Of a DNA stretch of 64,000 nucleotides, positions 1 to 11,965 are shown one piece after another. A program made the translations under genes and the position numbers. This DNA is from Diplosphaera chodatii (lineage: Eukaryota > Chlorophyta > Trebouxiophyceae > Prasiolales > Stichococcaceae): NCBI GenBank assembly GCA_032358165.1, contig JAALGY010000062.1, forward strand, positions 1,612,001 to 1,676,000, given 5' to 3'. Each line of letters starts with the position of its first letter. The first letter of the stretch is position 1. The notes below the pieces were generated by a model. The model made no database searches and was not told the origin of the DNA. It saw only the letters and a program-made list of their open reading frames with translations.

Positions 1-3000
1 AAGGCGGCGCAGCGGGGCGCGGCCGCCAAGCAGCGGGGCCCCCCGCAGCCCGCGGCGCTGCCCGCTGCATCCGCGCTCGCCACCGCCCCACCACTCTCGC
101 GCCTCATGCGGGTGCCTACTCTAGAGTCCCGCTGCGGCTGTGGCCCCACGCCCAGCTGCTTGGCTGCTGAACTGCATGGCTCGCGTCCGAGCAACGCCAT
201 ACAGCAGCTGCCGGTGGAGCGAATTTGTGGGACCATGCAGTATCTCACCCGTGCCCATGCGTCCTTGTGCAGGGCTTGAAGCAGGTGGCGGCTGGCAAGC
301 CGCCGACGAAGGAGTCGCTGCAGGTCAAGGAGCTAGTTGCTGCCTATGAGGCGGAGGTTGCAGCGACGGTGGGTGGCATGCGATGCATATAACATGCCAC
401 CCATGAATGTTGCACCGCATGCAGCTCATTCGGTTGTCAGTCAGTGGAGTGCCTGCACCGAGGACAGTGATGTCTCGTACAGCTGCTCATCGCTCACGAC
501 ATGTTTGCATGTCACAGCACCGCACCAACACGCTGCCCGCGGGCGCTGGCTGGCGCGCATCCAGACCGCTGCTGCCGCCCAACTTTGCGCCAAGGCCGCC
601 TCGGGCGCACCGGCACAGGCCGCCCGCAGCCGCACCCGCCGCCGCAGCGCCCTGTGCTGCCCACCTTGGCAACGCGACGCAGCAGCTACCAGGCCAGCCG
701 CATGCAACTCTTCTGGAGCAGGCCGCGGCCCTTGCATCGCAGCTGTGTGCCCTGGGCCGACCCCAGGGGGTCGCAGGTCCACCTGGACAAGTTGTGGGTG
801 ACACAGAGCCTGCGGCAGCAGCGGGCCAGCCTCCTGCCTGGCACTCAATGGCTGCCAAGCCGCAGACTGCAGCGCACGTCGGCCCACCCCTAGGACTGGG
901 GTCAGCTGCTTTACATCATGTACGGTCCAGGCCAGCTTCTCAAGCAGCTAGCAGATCAGTAGCAGTGCCCTCAGGCCCGCCGGCAGGCCCCGCACCTGCC
1001 CGGCCAGCAGACAGCCCATCGGACCATGCAGCACCGGCGCCAGAGAAGCGCATCACTCGGCAGCAGCAGAAGGCGGCGCAGCCTCCCGAGCCCGACCAGG
1101 CAGCCCAGCAGCCGCAATCAGCACAACAGCAGCCGCATGCGGCGGCTGCTGACACACATCCGCCACAGCAGCCTGCCACTGCTGCAGGGCATACGGCAGC
1201 AGCAGCAGCAGCAGCAGCAGCACAAAATGTGCTTGTGCGTTTTCCCTGCAGCACCACATACAGGAACCTGCCCGGCATCTGCCAGCGACTGTCCAAGACC
1301 CTGGTGGGTGCTCTCGGCACGGGGTTGATCTGTAATCCCAGGAGAGTCAGCAGTGTTTTGCCTCCATTCGCCCAGCAACATTCATGCGTACCCTCGCCTC
1401 CTGATTTTGGTCGACTGCCCACTGCAGGCTGCGATGCAGCAAGCGCGCCCCGACGCGACCATCCAGATGCTGCTGAACGCCGGAGTCCTGGCAGACGGGG
1501 ACATCCTGCAATATCGAGTTGTTGGCAAACAAGCTGGAAGCCTGTCCAGCCCGACGGCATCATCAGCCGCAGACCCAGCAGCCAGTGGCAGCCTTGGCAG
1601 CGGCAGTGCCGGCAGTGAGGAATTGCCAGCGCATGGCAAGGGCCACGACCCCGTGCTGGCTTCAGCCATGGTGAGCGTCAAGCAGCAACAGCAACAAGCA
1701 GAGTGCCCCACCCTCAGGGAGCGCAGGGGCCTCATTTTAGCAGGTTGTGCATGAATGTTTGGCCAGCCAGCATGCCGGCGCCCATTTTTCTCAGCTGCAT
1801 CGCCCTGACCCACTGCTTGGACAATTGCCTGTAGGTTGATGCGTCAGCTGGCGGGCTGCGCTGCCGGCGGTGCACTGCGGTGGTGTCGCTGGACCAGCTG
1901 CAGCGGCGCTGCGCGGGCGTCGGGGCCCCTGTCAACCCGCTGGTGCACGTCTGCACCCGCGGCAAGCGGGGCGTCAGGCGCAGTCTGCAGGCGCGCTCGC
2001 TTGTAATTGTTGCTTGGCGCGCCAGATCAGTCAGACTCGACTGCGGGCAGTGCAGGGTAGGCGTGTGCTGGGTGTCCTGCGGTGTGTGTGCTGTCAGCAT
2101 GTGAGCTTCCTGCCATGGTCGTATTTTCAACTTGGTGGACCGCAGGAGCTGCTGGCGGGCCTGCAGAGGGACGAGCCGAGCTGCGCGTCGGTGCCCAACG
2201 CCGCCGCGGGCAAGGCGGGCGCCGGCGAGCCGCAGCCATCGTGGGGCTGCCCCCCCACGGAGGCGGCCACCCTCGGGGCGCCCTCGCAGCCGGTGTGCCC
2301 CACCGAGGCCGCCAGCGGGGCGGGCGGCGGGTGCTCCAACGGCAGCGGCAGCGTGGCCGGCGCCCCGCCCCCCGGCACCCCCGACACCGTCAGCCCCTCC
2401 CGCCCCGCCGACACCGCTGGCACCAGGTTCGCATCATGCCCTCTTACATGCACTCCGGCTGCGTCCAGGGCACCAGCCGAAGCTGCAGAGTGTGCCGTCG
2501 TGCCCTTGCAGTCGTGCTGTCCTCACACGACCGTGCCTCTCCGGATGCCCTGTGTGCCGCTGTGCAACCGTCTCAAGCTGAGCGTGCTGCTGTGCAGCTC
2601 ACCACTGCACCCCCCAGAACGACTGTGCTGTGCTGAAGTGTTGGTGTGCGCTATTCTCAGGGGCGGGCGAAAGCGCAGTTCTGGGGACCCGGGCGGCGGT
2701 GCGGCCGCTGCGCCGGGCAGCGCCTCGCCGCTGTCGGCGCCGCCGCAGCAGGACACGCCGCTGGGCGGGGCGGCGGGCGCCGCGAAGCGGCGGCGGCGGG
2801 GCGCCACCGCCTCGGCGTCCGACATCGACACCCTCGTCGTCGAGCTCACCCACAGCAGCGGCAGCGACCCTGGCAGCGGCGGTGAGGCGCCTGTGCCTCC
2901 GGTGTACATGCTGGAGTACAGCGTGGTTGCTCGGATATTTCTGCTGATGCAGTGTCCACGTTGCTTGGTCTCCATCATCGTTGCCATGCCCCTCACGGCT

Positions 3001-4022
3001 GTCAGCATAGTCAGTTGAGCAGCGCTGCCATGCTGCTGGGCACACCCTGCAAGCGTCCGGGGAGATGTGACGACATTGCCGCCGGTGGCTGTGCAGCGGT
3101 GCCCGTCAGCAGCAGCGCCAGCGGCCCTCAGCGGCGGCGGCGGCAGGCGGCCGCCGCGGGCAGCCCCACCCCCTCCGGCACCCCGCCGGCAGCCGACACG
3201 CCGCTCGCGCCACAGGCGCAGGCGGCCCTGGCCGCATGGCAGGCCCAGCAGCAGCCGGCTGCGCGGCGCACGCGCGGCGCTTCGGCAAGGGAGGCGGCCG
3301 AGGGCCCGCCGGCGCAGGAGCCGCGGCTGGCGCCTGCGGCGCGTGCGGCGGAGGAGGCGATCCGGCGGGGGCAGGCGGAGGCGCAGGCCTGGGCCAGGCG
3401 CGAGGTGGCGGCAGACGAGCGGCGCCTGGGCACGCAGTCCAACCCCGTCAGCGTGGCGAGCGGGCCGAGCGAGCGCGCCTCCGGCGGCTCCAGGCGGAGC
3501 GGCGCCCGCCGCAGCCCAGCCGGCGACGTCATCTGCCTGCTCAGCAGCGGCTCCGAGACCGACTCGGGCGACGGCGCGTCGGTCGACGGCGACGGCAATG
3601 CGGGTCCCCACCGCCGGACCAAGGCGTCCATCAAGAGCCGCGTCAAGAGTTCAGCGCCCGGCAAGGACGGCACCCAGGTCGGCGGCGCACGCGCTGCTGC
3701 TCAACGCCAGGCAGGCAGCGGATTGAGGAGCACCCGCAGCAGGAGCGGCGGCGCGTGCAGCGGCGGCGGCTCCGCCCCGCCGCCGGATGCAGGAGGCGGG
3801 ACAGCGGGCTGGGATGCAGTTGGGACCCGTGCAGGCAGGGGTGCGGCAGCGGGCAGTGCAGACGTGGCGTCGGACGCCGCCGCAGCCGATGGGGCAGGGG
3901 AGCGCCCCAAGAAGGCGCCCCGCCGGCAGGAAAGCAGTCGCTCCCAGAAGAGGGGCCCGTCGCCTCCGCGCAGCACATTGCTGCACCATAGCAAGCGCCA
4001 CAGGGTGGCTGCAGTCGCCTGA
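1..4022 (+). CDS. Partial nuclear protein with TDBD-type Cys domain and SIM-like motifs
   Basis: The 5' end lies outside the window. Exons with continuous phase: <1-111, 273-368, 518-1303, 1428-1670, 1835-2002, 2146-2426, 2661-2881, 3097-4022 (TGA), giving at least 943 residues. The 1428-1670 and 1835-2002 exons together read LLNAGVLADGD..LQY, then GLRCRRC, VSLDQLQRRCAG, VHVCT. That layout (LLxxGxL, a CxxC pair, a further Cys-Ala-Gly helix, then a Cys strand) resembles the plant TDBD (Tify-domain-binding) domain of IDM1-like chromatin proteins. The rest is low complexity: poly-Ala, Gln/Pro tracts and Ser-rich acidic stretches, with basic clusters such as KRRRRG and KKAPRR that suggest nuclear import. 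Two hydrophobic cores followed by Ser/acidic residues (TLVVELTHSSGSD and DVICLLSSGSETD) look like SUMO-interaction motifs. Family assignment is from recalled consensus only, and no PHD finger is visible in this part. The frame of exon 518-1303 is the least certain. Confidence 0.68.
1196..1222 (+). repeat. (GCA)9 trinucleotide microsatellite
   Basis: Nine perfect GCA units. In the reading frame of the surrounding exon they encode nine alanines, which are followed by the QNVLVRF segment. It is a likely length-polymorphic site within the coding sequence. Confidence 0.9.
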
Positions 4023-4658
4023 CCGCCCGACAGTTTTGAGCGTCCCGAGCTGGTGGTTTCACAGCTGCAGCCAGCTGACAGTTCTGCGATGAGTGTGATG
4101 CACTAGCTCCATGATCTGACACCCATCGACAGTTGCAGCATTCAGATGGACAAAATGCTTTTCTAGTCACAAACAGGGCAGCGAAGGTGTTTATCAGTTG
4201 TACTGTCAGTGCAGATAGACTTTGCTTGTGTAGCTTGTGTACCCCACACTAGCGGCGCTTGAAGGTTTTTTTTTTATTTCAACAAAATTTTAACAAAGAA
4301 TATATACCTGCCAATACAATACTGCTGCCAGTCGTAACACAGGCAAGTTCGCCAGCCTCATGCAGGCACTGGGCAACTACAAGATATTGTGCAAAATTAG
4401 CGACTGATCTCATTCAGACACACGGCAGCTGCGAGTGCAAAGTTGAAGTGCCGGCAGCTTCCGGCTGTGCTGCAGGGCTGCTGAAGAGCTGAATACGTAC
4501 GCCCTCGCATTCCAAAACTGTTCTGGTGGCACCCCATTAGCCCGTGAATGGCATGTTAATCGCAGACCTGACCACAATCAATTATTCGAACCGATGGCAT
4601 GGTGTTGCCCGTTCTGGTGTGCCGAGACCTTGTGTGCTCAAGTTGAGGAATGCGAGGC
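4023..4658. other. Convergent intergenic region
   Basis: Lies between the stop codons of two converging genes and presumably holds both 3' UTRs. The part around 4265-4310 is unusually AT-rich for this window (a run of T followed by AAAATTTTAA and ATATATA). I see no coding exon with a plausible frame. Confidence 0.6.
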
Positions 4659-7600
4659 TCAAGCTGTGCGCTGCTCCGCCAGCGACTCGTCTGCCTCCAC
4701 TGTGATACATGTATGGTTGAAGCCCGCCGACACCTGCACAGGGCATGGCGTCCAGCATCATACGACCTCAGCAAGTGTTGGCCGCCCTGCGGCAGCGCTG
4801 CACAACAAACCGGCGACCCCTGCTAGAATGGCATGCAACAGCTGCATGGTCCTTGTGAGGGATGGCGGTCGCACCTGCAGCACCCTCCAGGCAAGGGTGA
4901 CCTCGCCATCGTCTCCATCGAGACGCTGCTGCTGCGCGATCACTCGCCTGTCTGCCGCCATGATCTGCACAGCGCTACACACAGCGCTTGTCCAGCCCAA
5001 TCCCGGTGGTCAGTCAGGTGTTGCAGGTGCCCAGTTGTGTGCAGCATTGCCTCTGTTGCGGCTCATGGCTGGCAGTGCAGTGCACGTCGGCTCGGTTGAG
5101 CGTTGACATGAGGTGCGGTCATGCTGCGCGCTGCAGACCTCGGGGACGGCGGTGGGCACCCAGCAGTCGTTCTCGTTGCCGCGCCCCAGCTGGCCCCCTG
5201 TCGACGCAGCTGAGTCATATGCTGACTGCACGCAGAACAGGAGACACTGAGAAGCATACACAACGTGCTTCCATGCAAGCAAACATGAAACAACAGGTGG
5301 CCGACTGTCTTTGAAGACCGCAGCAGGCCATCTCCCTGCGCTGCAGACAAAAAGTTAATCAAGAATAGTCACATACATGCGAAGAGTGGCCGAGTGTGCG
5401 CACCTGTGTGCCAGCACTGCCGCCCCAGCCCCACGTGAGGAGCTCGCCCCCTGCCGTGATTGCTGCGTTGTGCTTCCACCCCGCCGTCACCTGCACCAGT
5501 GACAACATGGTGGCTCAAGCCTGCATCCAGTTCTGGGATGCTATCTAACTCCCAGTTGATCGTGCAGCCACCCCGCAATCAATACAAGTGCAAGCGTCTG
5601 GCGGCATTACGAAGCCAAGCACCACCAAGACTGCTGCACGATGACGGCCAGACGCACAGAAAGCGGCATGCAGTGAAGCACAGTGGCTGCTGGGCTACTC
5701 ACATGGGCAGCAAAGACGTCTGGCACTGGAGTGGGAGTTGGGACGTTCTGCTGAGCGGATGACCCGAGGCCCAGCAGACCATTCTGGTTGGCGCCCCACG
5801 TCAGGATCTGGCCGCTGCCCGACACCGCTATGCTGTGCAGCCCACCTGGCGCCACAGATGCTTGATTCTCACAACAGAAACCAGCTTGGGGGCATGCAGC
5901 AGCAGTGAGCACACCCATGCTCGTAAGAGACGCTCCCAATAGCTTGGGACGCCTGCCGCTGAGAACCTTTACACTTCGGACTGTGACAACTTGTGAAGAT
6001 GTCTGAGGAACATGGAGCACACCGAGGGCGATCGACATGATGTTGGGCAGCTGCCGCACGGGCGTCGGGTGTGGCTGCTCAGTGTCCGTCTCAAGACCCA
6101 GCTGTGGCACCAGAACGAGGGGGCGTCAGCAGCTGAGGTTTTAGGGTTTGAGGGACTGGGCCCGCCGACCAGAGTATGACATGCTGACTTCAGATAGCAA
6201 CACGGCAATGCAACAGTCGCACCTGCGAGAAGCGGTTGCTGCCCCAGAGGTACGCCTGCCCCTCCTTGTCGATCGCCGCTGCAGCACAATGCCGGCAGGA
6301 TCATTCGACTGCTGCTGTGCCAGATGGCGGCCAGCAGACCGCACATGATCCGGAGTGGAAGAAGATCAGGTGACTCTCACCGGAGTGCTGGTGTCCGCAC
6401 TGCACGGTCCAAGCCTTTATGCCGACCAGACCCCGCACAAGTCGTGGCTCTGCCTGCTTGCAGGAAGGGACTCCGAGAATGAGCTCCGCATGAATTACTG
6501 TGGCATGTGCTGGTCGCATCTAGGTATGCTTGCTGAGGGTCAGCACACACTTATCATTGCTCTCAAGACGGATGAAGGACGGAGGGCTTGACGATGTGTC
6601 ACCTGCCGCCCTGCACCCAGCAACCGCCGCTCTGCCCGAGCGCCAAGGCGGCCTCCGCCCGGCGCGCCCCATGCAAACACCTGCAAGGGAAAGCCGCCAC
6701 AGGAAACTATGCGCTGTAGCCTGCTGGTGCTGCCATGGTACCATGCGACAACATGCTAGGCAGCCCATCTGGGCTCAAGCCCTCTGCAGCCAACGCGAGC
6801 ATTGCGTACCTCCCCGGCGCCCTGCGTCACGGCAAGGCTGTGCTCTGCGCCAGCGGCAATCGCCGCCAACGGCGTGCCTGCACAGCACGATTACACCATC
6901 GGCACATCAGCACACAGCGAGCACAGCAGTGTGTGTGTCCCAGCAACGATGGACTCTGACGCCCACAGGAGGTATACCTTGGAGCGGCTCCACTCTGAGG
7001 GGCTTGCGCACGTCAGACTTTCCTGAGCCGCCGATACCAAGCTGGCCAGCTGCGTTCCGACCCCAGGCCCATAAGTCACCTGCAAATGCAGTGAATGATG
7101 GTTTCAGACCCTGCAAAAGCGTTTTGCGATCGCTAGTATTAGCTTTTGGCATCCGCCATGACACTGCAGTCGCTTGCCCGAAGTCGTCAGGGCAAGGGTG
7201 TGGTAGTGACCCGCCGTGACGGCCGTGACAGGATCCGGCAGGTCAACTCGCTGCAGCGTCTGTGCGGGGTGAGCAAACTATGTTTGCATTGCAACCTCCA
7301 CGATCTATGGATCCTACAAATTGCGACTCCCAACATCACATCCGCTCGACATCAGCCAGGCATGCGGGATGATGCCAAGTCGCACCGCGACGGACTCCGA
7401 GTCCGGAGAGTGCCCCAGCTGCCCCGCGTCGTTCAGACCGCCTGACCACACCGCTCCGTCCTCTGCATGACGCATCGGTCTCTGGTATGATGCGGCTGCG
7501 ATGATGGGTGTAATGATCATCTCGCATACGGTGTAGTGCTTGCAAATCCACACATGGTGAGATGAACATGCAGCAGTCACTGCCTGCTTGACGTGAGGCT

Positions 7601-7813
7601 ATTCCCATTTGAACAAGTCTGCAAACGGCAGGCAGGCTTGCCCGTGACGATGACTGTATGCGCTCCGCCCGCAGCCGCTTGCTTGACATCTGTGTCGGCG
7701 AGCTGTGCTACGATGCGAGGCAGCAGCTCAGGCGCGTTGTTGCCATGAACAAGCCTGCCGAAGTCGCCCGATCCGAAGGTGCACGCAAATCGACGCAGGC
7801 CCTGCTTGGCCAT
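4659..7813 (-). CDS. Seven-bladed RCC1-repeat beta-propeller protein
   Basis: Thirteen exons on the complement, listed from 5' to 3': 7642-7813, 7386-7462, 7178-7259, 6978-7079, 6810-6877, 6603-6680, 6381-6453, 6223-6278, 6023-6101, 5703-5845, 5404-5490, 5139-5225, 4659-4733. Together they give 392 residues, the size of a single RCC1 propeller. Each blade ends in a GxxH-type strand: AGGAHTVIV, AGHYHTLAL, AGAEHSLAV, CGHQHSAAI, LGGLHSIAV, AGWKHNAAI, AGFNHTCIT. Blade starts include WGSNRFSQLG and WGANQNGLLG. The ATG at 7813 starts directly into the first strand, so no targeting peptide is obvious. Only one blade has the GW-H motif, so the tryptophan cluster of the UV-B receptor UVR8 is absent. 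Two introns (7463-7641 and 7080-7177) use GC donors (G|GCAAGC). Family membership is sure, but the partner is unknown: Ran or other GTPase exchange, or organellar RNA metabolism as for plant RUG-type proteins. Confidence 0.93.
6137..6154 (-). repeat. Degenerate telomere-like repeat within an RCC1-gene intron
   Basis: On the complement this reads CCCTCAAACCCTAAAACC, two imperfect CCCTAAA units, inside intron 6102-6222 upstream of its acceptor. It is one of three telomere-like tracts in the window, all of them intronic. Confidence 0.6.
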
Positions 7814-8312
7814 CAAAGAGGTGACGTACTACCCCACTGCCTGAGCATGCGAGGTGTGCCAGACAACCGCAACAACACGAGTAAGAGAATCGACTAGTAT
7901 GATCGAGGTTCGTTTATACAGAAGCGTCGAGCTCGGCGACATGCCAACCATGAGTGAGGCCACAGACGACTTCCTGCTGCCTTCAACCAGCTCCACTTCA
8001 GCTCTAACTGGCGATCTGAAAGATCCTCTGCTCGCCCTTGTGCTCACCACCTTGGCCGTGATGTGGCCTGCCTTTGAATTAGCTATGTCTTCTACAGTAC
8101 ATAGTGTCCCATGGTATCGCTAGCTTGTGCCGCACAGGCCATTCAAGCGGAGGGTTGCATCAAATACCAACGTTGCACCTACCTGCTGACCCAACGCTGC
8201 CAGTCAAAATTGCCGCTGAACAACATGCAGAACAATCAATACCAAAACATCGCAGTGAGCTGCCAGTTCGTGGCATGAACAACTCCAATGGCCAGTCCCT
8301 GCTACCTTACTG
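7814..8312. other. Intergenic region, tandem minus-strand genes
   Basis: About 500 bases between the start of the RCC1-repeat gene and the stop of the F-box gene, both on the complement. It should hold the RCC1-gene promoter and the F-box gene 3' UTR. No coding segment or clear motif was recognised. Confidence 0.5.
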
Positions 8313-11300
8313 TCAAAAGATGAAGTTGGGGACGACCAGTTGGAACGGCGGGCACTGCAGGAAAGAGACGAAGGCTGTCAGCTGCAGGAGCTCAGCGCCT
8401 GTAAAGCATTGATTGACGAAGGCCAAGACGCATACATATTGTGATACACTGCCACGCACCAGAGCCTCGAAATCGGGACCGCTGGGGCTGGTCAGATTCC
8501 CGGGTGCAAAGCTGAAGGCGCCCTCCATCGAGCCGTGCGCCTCGCCCTGGTTCATGCAGCTGGTGTAGCTGAACTCCGGGCCGCCTGCGTTGCAGCAAGG
8601 TTCAGCATGGTGCGCCGTGCATGGGGAATGTACCACGTTGGGCAGTGCGACTCATCAGCGTGAAGCTAGCAACTCGGGCCCGGCACGATCAGCAGGCATG
8701 CACTGCATGCCTCATTATCACATTTGTAGGTGTTAGCCTACTGAAAGTATACATGACATCACATGCAGGAGGTTGTCTAGGCAGGCCACGAAGCCAGTCG
8801 CCAGTGCTGGCAAACCTGCTTTCAGGAGGGGAAACACGCCGATGACGCCATCACCCGAGACACTGTCGACCAGCTGGCCTGCGGCACGACATGATACGCT
8901 TTCCCGGGGGCGCGACGGAGAGCTGCGGGTTCAGCAGGTGGGTCACCTTCGGCCAGCACAGGGAACTGGCTTATGACGCCGGCGCCAGAGATCTCATCCA
9001 CCAGCTCGCCTGACGAGTCGCGGATCCGCCAGCGCCGCGAGCGCAGCTGCACCGTCTTGAGCGGCTTGCGCTCGCCGCCCGCCTTCTGCTGGGACGTCGA
9101 CAGCAGCGCCATGCGTATGCTGCAGGCACCAACAAAGCAGTGCTTCGACGATGCTTGGCCACCAAACAAGCACATCAAGCAGCGTGCTCCCTTGCAGCTT
9201 GCAGGCAAGCCGGCCAGCACAGCAGGTGCTTGGCCTCTGTGGCAGCACACGCACCAGTAGGCAAAGAAGAAGGTGGGGCGTGGGCTGCCCTCGCTCTGCA
9301 GCTTGGAGTGCTCCGGCACAAACATCGGCGTTGCGGTGATTCGCACCCCACGCGTCACCTGCAAGCGCCCACCAGCTGGTGGTCTGTCTAGTGTGCGCAG
9401 GCTGTGGGAGGAAAAGCCTGCTGGCTGCGCCGAGCGGCGCTACTGCACATACCGAGGAATATGCCACGCAGATGACGGAGGTACAGCTATAGCGGACAGC
9501 CATGGAAAGGAGGCAGCTGCGTGAAATACGACATGGTCACACTGTGCGGGCCTCGGGCGGCGGCACCGTGCGGGGCGCGCACCGCTTCGGTGGTGTTGGG
9601 GCGCGCGAGGTCGAAGAGGCTGAGGGCGGGGGTGCGCGCCACGCCGGCATCGATGAAGGTCGCGACCTGGCACCAGTGACACGGCCGCATGTCCAGGGAC
9701 TTCCATGATGGAACACGGCAGTGCCTGTCCCTCCAGTCCAACCCGTACATATGAACTCAAAGAGACACTTGTGGTCACGCTGCACCTGGTACCGCCCCGC
9801 CGCCAGCCTGGCTGCAAACTCCTCCAACCACCGCAGCACGCCGTCATCTGGACCTACGCCAGCATCGCTTGCAGTCAGGTGTGTCACGCCGACATGGCGG
9901 GCGCATAGTAGCAGCTCTGCATACTATAACACCACTATCCACTGCAGATGTGCAGCACACATGCACGGATAAGGTTGCATCCTACAGCTGCAACTTGAGT
10001 GCGAGCGGGGAACTCACTGTTGGGGCCCAATGGCGGCACTGCATCCATGGTCGTCCGCTTGTTGCTCAGGCACGCCTTCACAATGCCAGTGTGGATATCC
10101 ACCAGCAACATCTGCATGAGTGTGAGAGCACATCAGGCTTTGATGCTGCATGTGTTGTGAGATAGTTCTGTGCTGGCGCTACAACCTGTCCCAGGCAGCA
10201 CCTTGTTGAAGTTGAACGAGGCTGCAAAGAGGACCAGGGGCAGAGTGCCGCTGGCTGTGTCTGGAAACAGCTGTTGCCGTGCCAGCCTGGTCCACCGGAC
10301 GGCGCGTGCAAGGGGCAGGAGCCGCACGCTAACCTGGTCAATGCACCGTCAAATCCTGAGTGCAACTCAGGGCTGCAAATGGACACACTGTTTTGCTGTG
10401 CGTTGAGCAAGTGGCACGTCGAGTGGGCTTACCAAGTGGTCATAGAACTGGTACGACCCCAGCGCGCCGTGCAGCATGCTGCGGTGCAGCGGCGCCGAGT
10501 TCTCGGCATCTAGTGCAGCATCCATGGCCAAGTCCTGCAAGGAGCACATCTGTGATACCTAGCACCGCGTGCTGATGGCAACGGAGACAGAATTGCAGTC
10601 GTGTCTGCAACGATGGCGTCAACAGGTGTGTCCCCGCTGATCAGGAGCTTGTCACAGCACCATACATGGCTTGCCTGGCCGTTCAGAAATCGGTACAGCA
10701 CGCGCAGGCTAGGTGGCAGCTGCACACCCAGCGTCTCCGCCGCTGCGTCGAGTTCTGCCTCCGTCACGCCAGGCCTGTAGTTTAATATAGCGGCTGCTGT
10801 CAGGGCTGATGATACACGTCCATGTAAATGCAAAGATGGCTGAGCAATGGCGTGCTTGCTTCAACGGAACCTTTGCATGGAAGGCAGCCAGGGACTTGAC
10901 ATACCTAAAGGATGCCGCGATCTCGGGAACATGACGCTGGTACCAGCTGTATATTGCGGTGCACACACGGCATGCGCGCGGCGCCAGCTGGCCATAAAGT
11001 GGAAACTGTCGTTGCCACTCGAGATACGTCTCCCTGCAATACAAGGGAGGTAGTGAGATCCATCTGTGCACATAGCCTGCTCGGCCAGGGCTTATGGACA
11101 GCATACGTAGCATGAGCCAAGCGTGTGTACGTTCTGGCTTGCCTGAAGGAGTTGTGGATGCCACCATTTGGCCACAGCGCCACATCCAATCCCCAATCCT
11201 GCCGGCACAGGTCCTTCCACAAGTGCTCGTCCTTCAGCTGCTGTCGCCAGCTGCGGCTGGCGCAAGCTGCTGCTACCACGGCTTTTGCCGGCAGAAGGCT

Positions 11301-11488
11301 GCAGAGGTGCAGCACAAGCTTGCAAGCTACATGACACATGTGGGTGGGCCCGACTGACAAGAAACTCCTCCCCGCAGCCAGCTGCACATGCTGGCCACCA
11401 GGTCGACGTCACGACTGTATCACCTGAAGATGTGCTGGAGGCACTGCGGCGGCAGATCGGTGATGTGGACGGTGTCGGCAGCCTGCAT
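8313..11488 (-). CDS. SKIP16: F-box protein with SMI1/KNR4 and ApaG domains (SKIP16/FBXO3 type)
   Basis: Thirteen exons on the complement, 5' to 3': 11424-11488, 11143-11298, 10905-11033, 10675-10774, 10433-10534, 10202-10333, 10018-10111, 9786-9847, 9583-9666, 9255-9358, 8947-9119, 8460-8584, 8313-8354. Length is 455 residues, against 436-471 for plant SKIP16 and human FBXO3 as I recall them. The order is diagnostic. An N-terminal F-box comes first (ITDLPPQCLQHIF, then SRSWRQQLKDEHLWKDLC), followed by a SMI1/KNR4 fold (GVTEAELDAAAETLGVQLPP, LYRFLNGQ). A C-terminal ApaG domain follows (VTRGVRITATPMFVPEHS, WRIRDSSGELVDEISG, GVISQFPVL, FSYTSCMNQ). The last exon encodes only 13 residues, ending LVVPNFIF. 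Expected role: substrate receptor of an SCF ubiquitin ligase through SKP1. Introns 11034-11142 and 10535-10674 have GC donors (AG|GCAAGC). Confidence 0.95.
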
Positions 11489-11965
11489 CACTGACTGCCG
11501 AACACTGATCGTGGCTGCACCAGCTCCCACCAAGCTGACCTGGCACAATATAACGTATGCAAAAATCTCTTTGCGGTCGTATCAGTGCGGTGAGGTCGCC
11601 CTTAACTGAGAGCAGCCTCTTATCGGGCAGGATGTGGAGACGTCTCGCAAACTGGTGCCCTGCTTTGGCGAGTGTCTGACAGGTCACCCTCGACTCAGAA
11701 CCATCTGACACTCGAATGACACATCCAGCACAAGCCTGCGAAGTCAATCATGGGTTTACAATGTTTGGCTCTGCCATGATGGCTTTGCGGTGATGTAAAC
11801 CTGGAGGCACGTAAAATAGGGTTTGCTTCCTATAAAGTTAAGTCCGCTCATCCGCAAGGGTGTAGTGCTTGCTCCAGCAGTTGTGCACAGCCAAGGGCCC
11901 CAAGTTGCAGCATTTGCGTGATCGGCATACAGAATTGATCGCCATCAATTTGAGAGCTGTTCGGG
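11489..11965. promoter_or_regulatory. Divergent promoter, F-box gene / glycine cleavage H
   Basis: The two start codons face away from each other across 477 bases. A TATAAAG element at 11831-11837 lies 129 to 135 bases before the H-protein ATG. A telo-box-like AAACCCTAT (complement, around 11816-11824) sits just beside it. Motif calls are by eye only. Confidence 0.5.

Noticed and set aside
407..1618. Single 403-codon + ORF as a separate gene
   Set aside because: Its useful part (518-1303) is one exon of the larger gene. The rest runs through an intron and into the wrong frame of the next exon.
4659..7813. UV-B receptor UVR8
   Set aside because: The propeller is clear, but only one blade carries a GW-H motif. 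The repeated GWRHT tryptophans needed for UV-B sensing are missing.
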